The notes: generated by a model from the sequence alone, not told the origin. A stretch of DNA of 11,591 nt from JAWLHA01 sp041690535 (GCA_041690535.1 JAWLHA010000099.1:1-11591), one strand, 5' to 3'. Shown: positions 1-6,949, counted from the first letter of the stretch. Made by a program: numbers and translations.

Positions 1-10
1 GTCTCAAGGG

Positions 11-20
11 GTGATAACCC
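11..20. repeat. left direct repeat (candidate target-site duplication)
   Basis: The ten bases gtgataaccc end exactly where the inverted-repeat element begins (CAGGGTG at 21). An identical ten-base copy follows the other end at 237-246; counting the shared g, the match is eleven bases. This is what insertion with target duplication leaves. The left copy is part of a palindrome, ggggt-gata-acccc (8-21), so the target may itself have been a small hairpin. Confidence 0.7.
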
Positions 21-236
21 CAGGGTGAACGCATACTCACCCAAGAGCGACGTAAGTCCTTGAAAGCAGGTCGACGGCCGCATGGACGCGGCCGTCGAGC
101 GTACAAGGATGGAAGATGATTGCTCCTGCATAATCTTCACTCCCGACGTCCATGTCGGTCGTATTTACAGCGTACCTGCTTTCAAGGACTTACGTCGCTC
201 ACAGCACGGCCGTGACGTTAGTATGCGTTCACCCTG
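21..236 (+). mobile_element. complete MITE-like inverted-repeat element, copy R1
   Basis: The element is non-coding, 216 bp long and has matched ends. The left arm (21-71, 51 nt, 'short') and the reverse complement of the right arm (174-236, 63 nt, 'long') share 17 outer bases, CAGGGTGAACGCATACT, and 27 inner bases (45-71 against 174-200). Between these lie unequal unpaired segments of 7 and 19 nt; the longer contains the palindrome CACGGCCGTG (205-214). The interior holds three hairpins: 71-98 (11 bp perfect stem, 6-nt loop), 112-138 (6 bp stem plus inner pairs, tetraloop tcct) and 143-158 (5 bp stem). The whole could fold as a rod closing a multibranched loop. Ten-base direct repeats flank it. 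There is no transposase gene, so any movement would need an enzyme supplied in trans. Related copies lie at 7019, 8172 and 11418. It could alternatively be a structured intergenic RNA rather than a mobile unit. Confidence 0.75.
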
Positions 237-246
237 GTGATAACCC
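237..246. repeat. right direct repeat (candidate target-site duplication)
   Basis: This is an exact copy of gtgataaccc (11-20), immediately after the element's terminal CACCCTG. It supports precise insertion of the 21-236 element. Duplications of about 9-13 bp are known for IS4-type DDE transposases; assignment to that group is inference only. Confidence 0.7.
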
Positions 247-416
247 GTGCATACCATAGGACCTGAACGTCCAGACGTGTATGATCCCCATTTTATTCCA
301 TTGGCGATCCACAGGGTGTGGCCGCTCCGCGGTGGCATTGAAGTGCCGGCGACCGCGGTTGCGCACGCGCCGAACCGAGCCGCCGACCCATTCAAAGTCT
401 ATATACGAAATTACAC
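247..416 (+). promoter_or_regulatory. hemC upstream region with candidate -10
   Basis: This 170-bp stretch between the R1 element and hemC carries no convincing gene. It must hold the promoter of the haem operon unless transcription enters through R1. An AT-rich island at 391-416 stands out in the GC-rich surroundings and contains TATATA (400-405), but no good -35 hexamer lies 16-18 bp upstream. A second possible -10, TATGAT (280-285), also lacks a partner. No Shine-Dalgarno sequence is visible before the hemC ATG. Use of TATATA would give a leader of only a few bases. The promoter assignment is tentative. Confidence 0.3.
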
Positions 417-1349
417 ATGGCAAAAAAGGTCATTCGCATTGCGACACGTGAGAGTCTGCTGGCGGTCTGGCAGGCGGAATTCGTGGCCAGCGCGCTGCAG
501 ACGGCCCATCCGGGGCTGGAAGTCGAGCTCATCAAGATGAAGTCCCAGGGCGACAAGATCCTCGACACGCCGCTGGCAAAAATCGGTGGCAAGGGGCTGT
601 TCGTCAAGGAACTCGAAGAGGGGATGCTGCGGGGTGAGGCCGACATCGCCGTCCACTCCATGAAGGACGTGCCCATGGAGCTGCCCGAGGGGCTGCACCT
701 GCCTGTGATCTGCAAGCGCGAAGACCCGCGCGATGCCTTCGTATCGAATCAGTACGCCTCTTTGGACGAGCTGCCGGTGGGGGCGGTGCTCGGCACCTCC
801 AGCCTGCGCCGCCAGTGCCAGATCCTCGCGCGGCGCCCGGATCTGCAGGTGAAGTTCCTGCGCGGCAACGTCCAGACGCGGTTGCGCAAGCTGGACGAGG
901 GGGAGTATGACGCCATCGTCCTGGCCAGTGCCGGACTCAAGCGCCTGGAGCTGGAGGAGCGTATCCGCCAGTTGCTCGACGTCACCGTGAGCCTGCCCGC
1001 CGTCGGCCAGGGGGCCGTGGGGATCGAGTGCCGCAGTGACGATGCCGAGGTCAATGCCCTCATCGCCCCCCTCAACGATCCCGCAACCGCCACGCGGGTA
1101 CTGGCGGAGCGGGCCATGAACCGGCGCCTCGAAGGGGGCTGCCAGGTGCCCATCGGAGGGTATGCCGAGCTGGATCACGGAGTGGTGGTACTTCACGGTC
1201 TGGTGGGACGGCCCGACGGCTCGGAGGTGATCCGCGGCAGCATCAGCGGCCGCCCCGAAGATGCCGAGGAACTCGGTTCCGTGCTGGCGGAGGACCTGCT
1301 CGCCCGGGGGGCGGGGGCCATTCTCAAAGAGGTCTATGCGAACCACTGA
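417..1349 (+). CDS. hemC: porphobilinogen deaminase (hydroxymethylbilane synthase)
   Basis: This cytoplasmic enzyme polymerises four porphobilinogen molecules into hydroxymethylbilane, the linear tetrapyrrole precursor of haem, sirohaem and related cofactors. The protein has 310 residues, the normal length. Visible landmarks are TRESLLA at 10-16, the substrate-binding segment HSMKDVP at 80-86 with catalytic D84, GTSSLRR at 126-132 and LRGN at 148-151. The LEGGCQVPIG segment carries C242, the attachment site of the dipyrromethane cofactor. D84 and C242 have the same numbers as in E. coli HemC, which fixes the ATG start at 417. It is the first gene of a four-gene operon and overlaps hemD by 14 bases. 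No ribosome-binding site is seen before the ATG. Identification is secure. Confidence 0.98.
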   Translation: MAKKVIRIATRESLLAVWQAEFVASALQTAHPGLEVELIKMKSQGDKILDTPLAKIGGKGLFVKELEEGMLRGEADIAVHSMKDVPMELPEGLHLPVICKREDPRDAFVSNQYASLDELPVGAVLGTSSLRRQCQILARRPDLQVKFLRGNVQTRLRKLDEGEYDAIVLASAGLKRLELEERIRQLLDVTVSLPAVGQGAVGIECRSDDAEVNALIAPLNDPATATRVLAERAMNRRLEGGCQVPIGGYAELDHGVVVLHGLVGRPDGSEVIRGSISGRPEDAEELGSVLAEDLLARGAGAILKEVYANH

Positions 1350-2166
1350 GCTCCAGGACATCGGCATCCTGGTGACCCGCCCGGGCCACCAGGCCGAGCT
1401 CCTGTGTGAGCTGATCGAACGCCGGGGCGGGCGGCCCTGGCGCTTTCCGGTGCTTTCCATCGAAGGCCCCGCCGATCCGGCGCACATCGAATCTGTCATT
1501 GCCCGGCTGTCCGGGTACGACATTGCCGTGTTCGTCAGCCCCAATGCCGTGCAGTGGGGCGTGGACTTCATCGAGGCCGGCGGGGGCCTGCCCGCGGGAC
1601 TGCAGCTCGGCGTGGTGGGCCGGGGAAGCGCGCGCGCGCTGGAGGCCCACACCGGACGCCGCCCGGACCTCTGCCCCGTGGAACGCTACGACAGCGAGGC
1701 CCTGCTGGCGCTGCCCGAGCTGCAGCATGTCGCCGGCCGGCGCATCATCGTCTTTCGCGGCAACGGCGGGCGGGAACTCATTGCGGAGACGCTACGCCGG
1801 CGCGGCGCCCACGTGGAGTATGCAGAGGTCTATCGCCGCGGCCTCCCGCAACTCGACCCCGGCCCGCTCCTGGCCGCCTGGGGGCGCAACGAAGTGGATA
1901 TGGTCACGGTCACCAGCAGCGAAGGGCTGCACAACCTGATCGGGCTGCTGGGCGCGGCGGGGCTGAGCCGGCTTCAAGACACCCCGCTGGTGGTCGTCAG
2001 CCAACGGACCGCCGATCTCGCGCGTTCCCTCGGCTTCACCCGCCAGCCTGTCATCGTCTCGGGCGCCAGTGACCAGGCCCTCGTGGAGACGGTGGTCCAG
2101 TGGGCCTCCCATCGGGAACTACACAGTTCGGAACCGAGCCGACATGAGCAAAAACCCAGCCAGTGA
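1336..2166 (+). CDS. hemD: uroporphyrinogen-III synthase
   Basis: It closes hydroxymethylbilane into uroporphyrinogen III with inversion of ring D, the step after HemC. The protein has 276 residues. Sequence in this family is poorly conserved, but the recognisable pieces are present: VTRPGHQAELL near 13-23, FVSPNAVQWG near 66-75, the RGNGGRELIAETLRRRGA block at 141-158 followed by EVYRR, TVTSSEGLHNL at 191-201, and VVSQRTADLARSLGF at 219-233. The chosen ATG at 1336 lies inside the end of hemC, with AGAGG (1328-1332) only 3 bases ahead. An in-frame ATG at 1261 exists, but it would add 25 residues that are a frame-shifted reading of hemC. The last 23 bases overlap hemX. Translation is probably coupled to hemC. 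The position directly after hemC confirms the call. Confidence 0.95.
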   Translation: MRTTELQDIGILVTRPGHQAELLCELIERRGGRPWRFPVLSIEGPADPAHIESVIARLSGYDIAVFVSPNAVQWGVDFIEAGGGLPAGLQLGVVGRGSARALEAHTGRRPDLCPVERYDSEALLALPELQHVAGRRIIVFRGNGGRELIAETLRRRGAHVEYAEVYRRGLPQLDPGPLLAAWGRNEVDMVTVTSSEGLHNLIGLLGAAGLSRLQDTPLVVVSQRTADLARSLGFTRQPVIVSGASDQALVETVVQWASHRELHSSEPSRHEQKPSQ

Positions 2167-3391
2167 GACGGCGAACGCCGCCAAAACCTCCTCGCACTCC
2201 GCACCCGAACCGGCCGCTCCGCCCACGCCGGACGAGGCGAAGCGGGACGCCACTCCGCAGCCCGACACCACCTCCTCCCAGGGCGCGGCCCCGGCGCCCC
2301 GGGGCGGACAGGGTGCCACCCTCCTGGCCACGGCCGCCGCGCTCATCGCCCTCGGCGCGGCGGGCACGGGCTATTACCTCTGGGCGCATGTGGGCGAGAC
2401 CCGCGCCGAGCTGCGCCAGCTGGAGGCGCGGCTGGCGACCCGAAGCGATGCCCTGGCAGGCGACACCGCGGCCCTGCGATCCACCGACCGGCACCACGAT
2501 GCCGTGCTCGATCAGGTGCAAAGGGCGATCAGCGAGGCCGATGCCCGCCACAGTCAACTCCTCCGGGCCCAGGAGGGGCTCGGGGAGGCGGTGCGGGGTC
2601 TGCGCGAGCAGATGGGCCGGGATGAAAGCGACTGGACCGTCAGCGAGGTGGCCTATCTGCTGCGCATCGCCAACCACCGGCTGCAGCTGAGCCAGGATAT
2701 CGACAGCGCCATCGCCGCCCTCGAGGCCGCCGACCGGGGCTTGGCGAAACTGGGGGACCCCGCCTATCTGCCGGTTCGGGAGGCGATCGCCATCGATCTA
2801 CAGCGACTCGGCAACCTGGAGCGGCTCGATCGGGCCGGTGTCGCCATGCAGCTGGGCGGGGTGGCAGACAGTGTCTCCGAACTCCCCCTTGCCGAGGCTT
2901 ACCGGGTTCGCTTTACCGAGCGGCCGACACCGCAGCAACCGGCGCAGGCCCCGGCCGAACCCGCCGCGGCGCGGACGGGAGACTGGAAAGAGTTTGTCGG
3001 GGGCATTTGGAGCGACCTGAAGGCGCTGGTGGTGATCCGCCGCGGAGAGGAGGCGACCCGCCCCCTGCTCAGCCCCCGCGAAGAGTACTTCCTGCGGGAA
3101 AACCTGCGCCTGAAGCTGGAGACCGCCCGGCTGGCGCTGCTGGAGCGCGATGCGGCGGTGTACGGGGCCACCCTGGCGGAGGCCGGCCAGTGGGCCCGTG
3201 AGCACTTCAACACGGAGGCGGCAGCCACCCGCAACCTGCTGGAGACCCTGCAACGGCTCCAAGGGGTCGTGGTTGCTCCCACCCTGCCGGACATCTCCGA
3301 TCCGCTGCGCCGTCTGCGGGGCATTCAGGATACCCTCGCCCGACGCGCCACCCAAGGCCGGGCCGCTACCCCCAAGGGTGACACGCCATGA
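2144..3391 (+). CDS. hemX: HemX-like inner-membrane protein
   Basis: This is a member of the proteobacterial HemX family, usually found directly after hemD. It was long labelled uroporphyrin-III C-methyltransferase, but that activity is not established and no SAM-binding methyltransferase motif is visible. The protein has 415 residues: a Pro/Ala-rich cytoplasmic tail (1-57), one transmembrane helix (about 58-80, ATLLATAAALIALGAAGTGY), a coiled-coil stretch (about 85-160), then the family core beginning ESDWTVSEVAYLLRIANHRL (161-180). A second conserved block, SPREEYFLRENLRLKLETAR, lies at 310-329. A Pro/Ala linker is near 260-277. The bulk should face the periplasm. The start at 2144 overlaps hemD by 23 bases; an upstream in-frame ATG at 2069 would only add a shadow of hemD. 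The stop overlaps hemY as ATGA. The family call is firm; the molecular function is not known. Confidence 0.93.
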   Translation: MSKNPASETANAAKTSSHSAPEPAAPPTPDEAKRDATPQPDTTSSQGAAPAPRGGQGATLLATAAALIALGAAGTGYYLWAHVGETRAELRQLEARLATRSDALAGDTAALRSTDRHHDAVLDQVQRAISEADARHSQLLRAQEGLGEAVRGLREQMGRDESDWTVSEVAYLLRIANHRLQLSQDIDSAIAALEAADRGLAKLGDPAYLPVREAIAIDLQRLGNLERLDRAGVAMQLGGVADSVSELPLAEAYRVRFTERPTPQQPAQAPAEPAAARTGDWKEFVGGIWSDLKALVVIRRGEEATRPLLSPREEYFLRENLRLKLETARLALLERDAAVYGATLAEAGQWAREHFNTEAAATRNLLETLQRLQGVVVAPTLPDISDPLRRLRGIQDTLARRATQGRAATPKGDTP

Positions 3392-4623
3392 GGTTCCTGC
3401 TCACTGCGATGCTAGTGTTGGTAGCCGCGGTCGGTGCGGCATTGCTCGCCCAACGCGACCCTGGCTATGTGCTGATGACCTACGGCAATACCGCCCTGGA
3501 GACCAGCCTGACGGTCCTGGTGGTGGTCACTGCCGCCCTCTTTCTTGCCCTCTATTTCCTCATCCGCGCCACCGTAAATGCCTGGCATCTGCCCGAGCGC
3601 ATGCGCCACTGGCGGGGTGAACGTCGGGCCCGCCGGGCGCGGCGGGCCACGCAGCGGGGGCTGATCGCGCTTGCGGAGGGCCACTGGGCCGAGGCTGAGA
3701 ACCAGCTCATCCGTTATGCCCGCGATAGTGAAACCCCGCTCCTCAACTATCTGGGCGCCGCCCGCGCCGCCCAGAAGCTCAGCTCGGATCAGCGCCGCGA
3801 CCGCTACCTGGCCGAAGCCCACCAGAGCATGCCGAAGGCGGAACTGGCGGTCGGCCTCACCCAGGCCGAGGTCCAGCTGTCCCATGGCCAAACCGAGCAG
3901 GCCCTGGCGACCCTGATGCACCTGCATTCCATCGCCCCCAAACACGCCCACGTGCTGTACCTGCTCAAGCGCTTGTACGAGCGCCTGGAGAGCTGGGGCG
4001 ACATGCGCGATCTGCTGCCGGAACTGCGCCGGCAGAAGGTGATGCCGCCTGCCGCCCTCGATGAGCTCGAGCGGCAGGTCCATGCCCGGCTGCTCGGGCT
4101 GGCCGGCGAATCCGGGCGCATCGAGCGTTTGCGGGCCACCTGGAACGAGGTGCCCAAGGCAATGCGCCAGGATGGGGACCTGCTGCTTCTCTATGCCACC
4201 CGGCTCAACGCGCTCGGGGGGGCGGACGAGGCCGAACAGTGGGTGCGGGAGGCGGTGAAACGGGAGTGGCGGCCCGCCCTGGTCCGTCTCTACGGATTGA
4301 TCGAGTCCAGCGATCCGGCCCGGCAGCTCGTCCACGCCGAAGGGTGGCTCAAGAATCGCGAACGTGACCCCGATCTGCTGCTCGCCGCGGGCCGCCTGGC
4401 ACTGCGCAGCGATCTTTGGGGCAAGGCCCGTGGTTATCTGGAGGCCAGCCTGGGGGCCGAATCACGGGCGGAGACCTACTTTGAGCTTGGGACTCTGCTG
4501 ACCCAAATGGCGGAGGGCGGCCCCTCCGAGGAGTACTTCCGCAAGGGGCTGGCGCTGGCGGTGGCCCAGCCCGCTTCCGGGAAGCGGCTGGGGCAGCAGC
4601 GTCACCTGCCAGTGCCCACCTAG
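3388..4623 (+). CDS. hemY: HemY, TPR-containing haem-cluster membrane protein
   Basis: Proteobacterial HemY belongs to the haem-biosynthesis cluster and should not be confused with the Gram-positive HemY protoporphyrinogen/coproporphyrinogen oxidase. Its exact role is unsettled. The protein has 411 residues with two N-terminal transmembrane helices (about 3-22 and 39-61) joined by the short segment AQRDPGYVLMTYGNTALETS. A very basic stretch follows (RMRHWRGERRARRARRA, 71-87), then a helical TPR-type region to the end with repeats such as EGHWAEAENQLIRYA and ALATLMHLHSIAPKHAHVLYLLKRLY. It starts with ATGA overlap on hemX. The last five codons and the stop (4607-4623, LPVPT) lie inside a repeat that recurs at 4837. 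The native C-terminus may therefore have been replaced by repeat sequence, although total length is normal for the family. Confidence 0.93.
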   Translation: MRFLLTAMLVLVAAVGAALLAQRDPGYVLMTYGNTALETSLTVLVVVTAALFLALYFLIRATVNAWHLPERMRHWRGERRARRARRATQRGLIALAEGHWAEAENQLIRYARDSETPLLNYLGAARAAQKLSSDQRRDRYLAEAHQSMPKAELAVGLTQAEVQLSHGQTEQALATLMHLHSIAPKHAHVLYLLKRLYERLESWGDMRDLLPELRRQKVMPPAALDELERQVHARLLGLAGESGRIERLRATWNEVPKAMRQDGDLLLLYATRLNALGGADEAEQWVREAVKREWRPALVRLYGLIESSDPARQLVHAEGWLKNRERDPDLLLAAGRLALRSDLWGKARGYLEASLGAESRAETYFELGTLLTQMAEGGPSEEYFRKGLALAVAQPASGKRLGQQRHLPVPT

Positions 4624-4704
4624 GCTTGAAGGCAGATACGGGCGACAGGGTTCGAGAGACGAGGGAGGCGCTCGCTAACGCCCGATGATCCACCAGGTTC
4701 GGTC
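4607..4704. repeat. direct repeat, copy A, running into the assembly gap
   Basis: It aligns with 4837-4930 in the same orientation: the first 23 bases (ctgccagtgcccacctaggc and on) are identical, there is a 3-base indel, then 28 identical bases from gatacgggcgac onward. The last third diverges but both copies end ggttcggtc. Copy A stops exactly where the Ns start, as expected when an assembler breaks in a repeat. It contains the hemY stop codon. Confidence 0.75.
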
Positions 4705-4804
4705 NNNNNNNNNNNNNNNNNNNNNNNNNNNNNNNNNNNNNNNNNNNNNNNNNNNNNNNNNNNNNNNNNNNNNNNNNNNNNNNNNNNNNNNNNNNNNNNN
4801 NNNN
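4705..4804. other. assembly gap (100 N)
   Basis: Exactly 100 unknown bases, the conventional placeholder for a scaffold gap of undetermined size. Both edges lie in repeated or palindromic sequence, so more copies of the flanking repeat, or an insertion, may be hidden here. Nothing can be said about its content. Confidence 0.97.
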
Positions 4805-4827
4805 GTGGATGCGCTGCGCTTATCCAC
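4805..4827. repeat. REP-like imperfect palindrome at the gap edge
   Basis: GTGGAT at 4805-4810 pairs with ATCCAC at 4822-4827 around a GC-rich centre (gcgctgcgctt), giving a 23-base imperfect palindrome that could form a hairpin on either strand. The gap cuts it on the left, so its full length is unknown. A related centre (gcgcgcagcgcac) occurs at 4934-4946. The form resembles short interspersed palindromes common in intergenic DNA of gammaproteobacteria. No T-tract follows, so a terminator role is not shown. Confidence 0.5.
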
Positions 4828-4836
4828 CCTACATAC

Positions 4837-4930
4837 TGCCAGTGCCCACCTAGGCTTGACAGATACGGGCGACAGGGTTCGAGAGACGAGAGAGGCGCTC
4901 GCTGCGCTCGATGGTCCGCGTGGTTCGGTC
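4837..4930. repeat. direct repeat, copy B
   Basis: This is the second copy of the 4607-4704 repeat, 94 bases against 98. Here the sequence is purely intergenic, between the gap and the 3' end of the minus-strand oxidoreductase. The rest of the convergent spacer (4931-4980) shows two copies of ctcgtatc (4953-4960 and 4974-4981) and no gene. No clear rho-independent terminator is visible for either converging transcription unit. Confidence 0.75.
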
Positions 4931-4980
4931 ATGCGCGCAGCGCACCCATCCCCTCGTATCCCGCCCCTAGCCGCTCGTAT

Positions 4981-5994
4981 CTAATCTTTGGCCCAGGTGA
5001 AGGCGTCGGAGTAGCAGCGGTCCGGGGCGAGCCCTTTGGCGACCAAAGCCTCCTTGGCGGCGAAGACCATCTCCGGGTGACCACAGGCATAGACTTCGAA
5101 CCCGCTCAGATCCTCGAAGCTCGCGGCGGCAACCTCCTGCACATGACCGGTGCGGCCCTGCCACTCGTCATCGAGCGCGGGGCGGGAGAGAACGGGAATA
5201 TAGTGGAAGTTGGCGTTGCGCCCCTCCCACTCCCGCGCGAGGGCATCCAGATACAATCCATCGCGGGTGCGCGCACCCCAGAAGAGGTACATGGGGCGGG
5301 CACACCCTTCGGCGAGGGCATGCTCGATAATGGCCTTGATGGGGCCGAAGCCGGTACCGGTGGCGAGGAAGATCATCGGGCCATCGGAGTCCTCCTGCAG
5401 GTGAAAGCTGCCGTGGGGACCGTCGATCCGGACGATATCGCCCTCCTGCATATCCTCGAAGACCTGGTTGGTAAAGCGCCCCCCCCGGATACGCCGGATA
5501 TGGAACTCGAGGCAGTCATCCGCGTGGGGCGGATTGGCAATGGAGAAGGCGCGACGCTTGCCGTCCTTCAGCAGGAAATCCACATACTGCCCAGCCATGA
5601 ACTGCAGCCGTTCGGACTCGGGAATGGCCAGGTGCAGGCCCATGACATCATCACTGAGGCGCACCATGCGCGCCACCTTGGCCGGCAGGGTCTTGACCGG
5701 GATCTCCTGGGGCGCCCCCACTTCCTTCACCTCCACCGTCACATCGCTGGCGGGCACGGCGGCGCAGAAGTAGGTGTAACCGGTGGCCTTGTCCACCTCA
5801 CTGAGGGCCATGGGCTCGGAGGCACCGTAGCTCACTTCGCCCTCGAGGAGTTTCCCGCGGCAAGCGCCGCAGGCGCCGCCGCGGCACCCGTAGGGAAACG
5901 CGTAGCCGTGGCGCAGGGCCGCATCGAGGATCGTCTCGCCGGCTTCGGCGGTAAACTTGTGGCCGCTGGGTTTCACGTGGACTGTAAAGGTCAT
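4981..5994 (-). CDS. 2Fe-2S ferredoxin / FAD / NAD(P)H oxidoreductase (AscD-like)
   Basis: This 337-residue electron-transfer reductase has domains in the order plant-type 2Fe-2S ferredoxin, FAD-binding, NAD(P)H-binding, as in single-chain reductases of oxygenase systems. The cluster ligands are C37, C42 and C45 in YGCRGGACGACRG, with C77 in YTYFCAAV. The flavin motif is RAFS (148-151), followed by ANPP. The nucleotide-binding loop is ATGTGFGP (211-218), and YACGHPEM (302-309) sits near the end. Homologues are often labelled CDP-6-deoxy-delta-3,4-glucoseen reductase, but no deoxysugar genes are nearby, so that substrate is unlikely here. The redox partner is unknown. An in-frame ATG at 6030 would add 12 residues; the start at 5994 is preferred because MTFTVHVKPSG matches a ferredoxin N-terminus and a good GGAAGGA site sits 6 bases upstream. 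Confidence 0.88.
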   Translation of the reverse strand: MTFTVHVKPSGHKFTAEAGETILDAALRHGYAFPYGCRGGACGACRGKLLEGEVSYGASEPMALSEVDKATGYTYFCAAVPASDVTVEVKEVGAPQEIPVKTLPAKVARMVRLSDDVMGLHLAIPESERLQFMAGQYVDFLLKDGKRRAFSIANPPHADDCLEFHIRRIRGGRFTNQVFEDMQEGDIVRIDGPHGSFHLQEDSDGPMIFLATGTGFGPIKAIIEHALAEGCARPMYLFWGARTRDGLYLDALAREWEGRNANFHYIPVLSRPALDDEWQGRTGHVQEVAAASFEDLSGFEVYACGHPEMVFAAKEALVAKGLAPDRCYSDAFTWAKD

Positions 5995-6052
5995 GGAATA
6001 TCCTTCCCGTATGCTACTATGGTTGACCAAAAGACTAAGGATTATGGCCTAA
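5995..6052. promoter_or_regulatory. divergent intergenic region with SD of the minus-strand reductase
   Basis: This 58-bp spacer between divergent genes must hold both promoters unless they reach into the genes. On the minus strand, gggaagga (complement of 6001-6008) is a strong ribosome-binding site 6 bases from the ATG at 5994. Further upstream on that strand, TTAGTC and TAGCAT are spaced 16 bp apart, a weak promoter-like pair. On the plus strand, TTGACC (6023-6028) could be a -35, but no convincing -10 follows. The only SD-like element before the 6053 start is AAGG (6037-6040), 12 bases away. Confidence 0.4.
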
Positions 6053-6949
6053 ATGACTGATCGAGTAAATTCATTCGCCCCTGTATTCATCGTCGGGTGC
6101 GGAGACATCGGGGCGCGGGTGGCCCGACGGTGGCTCGCCCGCGGGGCGCGCGTGTGCGCCCTCTCCCGCTCGGGGGCGAGTGCGGGCCGGCTGAAGGCGC
6201 TGGGGATCACGCCGGTGGCGGGCGATCTTGATCGAGCCGGGAGCCTCCAGGGGCTACCGACCGGCGGGGCGCTGGTCTACTACTTCGCCCCACCGCCCGC
6301 CACCGGCCAGGACGATGCCCGCATGGGCGCGTTCCTCACCGGGCTGCGCGAGAGCCGGCCGGAGCGGATCGTATACCTCAGCACCAGCGGGGTCTATGGC
6401 GACCGTGGGGGAGAGTGGGTCACCGAGCAGACCCAACCTGGCCCCCAGACCGATCGCGCACGGCGCAGGCTCTCCGCCGAGCAGCAGGTCCGCGGCTGGG
6501 GCGTGGAGTATGCGGTCCCCGTGGTGGTGCTCCGCGTGGGGGGGATCTACGCGCCCGACCGGCTCCCGCTGGAACGCCTGGAGGCCGGCACCCCGGTGCT
6601 GCGGGAATCCGAATGCGGGTGGACCAATCGCATTCACGCCGACGATCTGGCGCGGGTCTGCGAGGCGGCCGCCGAGCGGGGCCGCTTCGACAGCGTTTAC
6701 AATGTGTGCGACGATGAACCGGGCACGATGACGCAGTTTTTCTACGCGGCCGCCGACTACCTGGGGCTGCCGCGTCCCCCGGCCATTTCCATGGAGGAAG
6801 CACGCCGGCAACTGAGCCCGGCCATGCTCTCCTATCTCACTGAGTCCCGGCGCATGGACAACCGGCGGATGCACGAGGAACTCGGGGTAGCGCTCGATTT
6901 TCCCAATCTGGAGCAGGGGTTGGGCCCAGCGGCGGGTTCAGCACCCTGA
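6053..6949 (+). CDS. YeeZ-like NAD(P)-binding epimerase/dehydratase family protein
   Basis: This is a 298-residue Rossmann-fold protein of the extended short-chain dehydrogenase group, most like the uncharacterised YeeZ branch. The dinucleotide-binding motif is FIVGCGDIG (12-20), followed by GARVCALSRS. The core strand motif is YLSTSGVYGD (108-117), and the C-terminal part has WTNRIHADDLARV (190-202) and VYNVCDDEP (215-223). The tyrosine of STSGVYG is present, but no typical YxxxK catalytic pair follows; this branch usually has an Arg-rich stretch there, seen as RARRRLSAEQQ. The enzyme may therefore be non-classical or act as a binding protein. The substrate is unknown. It is divergent from the 2Fe-2S reductase by 58 bp; the ribosome-binding site is weak. 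Confidence 0.85.
   Translation: MTDRVNSFAPVFIVGCGDIGARVARRWLARGARVCALSRSGASAGRLKALGITPVAGDLDRAGSLQGLPTGGALVYYFAPPPATGQDDARMGAFLTGLRESRPERIVYLSTSGVYGDRGGEWVTEQTQPGPQTDRARRRLSAEQQVRGWGVEYAVPVVVLRVGGIYAPDRLPLERLEAGTPVLRESECGWTNRIHADDLARVCEAAAERGRFDSVYNVCDDEPGTMTQFFYAAADYLGLPRPPAISMEEARRQLSPAMLSYLTESRRMDNRRMHEELGVALDFPNLEQGLGPAAGSAP

Noticed and set aside
174..236. Short peptide reading FKDLRRSQHGRDVSMRSPW in the long arm
   Set aside because: It occurs in all long arms but has no start codon with SD, and the changes between copies are not confined to third codon positions. The palindromic structure explains the conservation better.
1..246. CRISPR array or integron attC site
   Set aside because: The repeats are inverted arms of one element, not regularly spaced direct repeats with spacers. 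No integrase gene or attC-type core sites are seen.
411..1652. Long minus-strand open frame (413 codons) opposite hemC/hemD
   Set aside because: It lies wholly antisense to two securely identified genes; the absence of stops is a usual effect of high GC content. Its translation has no family features.
2144..3391. Calling HemX a uroporphyrin-III C-methyltransferase
   Set aside because: The old label persists in databases, but the protein is a single-pass membrane protein with coiled coil and has no SAM-methyltransferase motifs.
3388..4623. Calling HemY a protoporphyrinogen oxidase
   Set aside because: There is no FAD-binding GxGxxG motif near the N-terminus; the protein has two membrane helices and TPR-type repeats, which is the proteobacterial HemY and a different family.
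5077..6060. Plus-strand open frame (327 codons) opposite the 2Fe-2S reductase
   Set aside because: The minus strand shows complete 2Fe-2S, FAD and NAD motifs with an SD; the plus-strand reading is its shadow.
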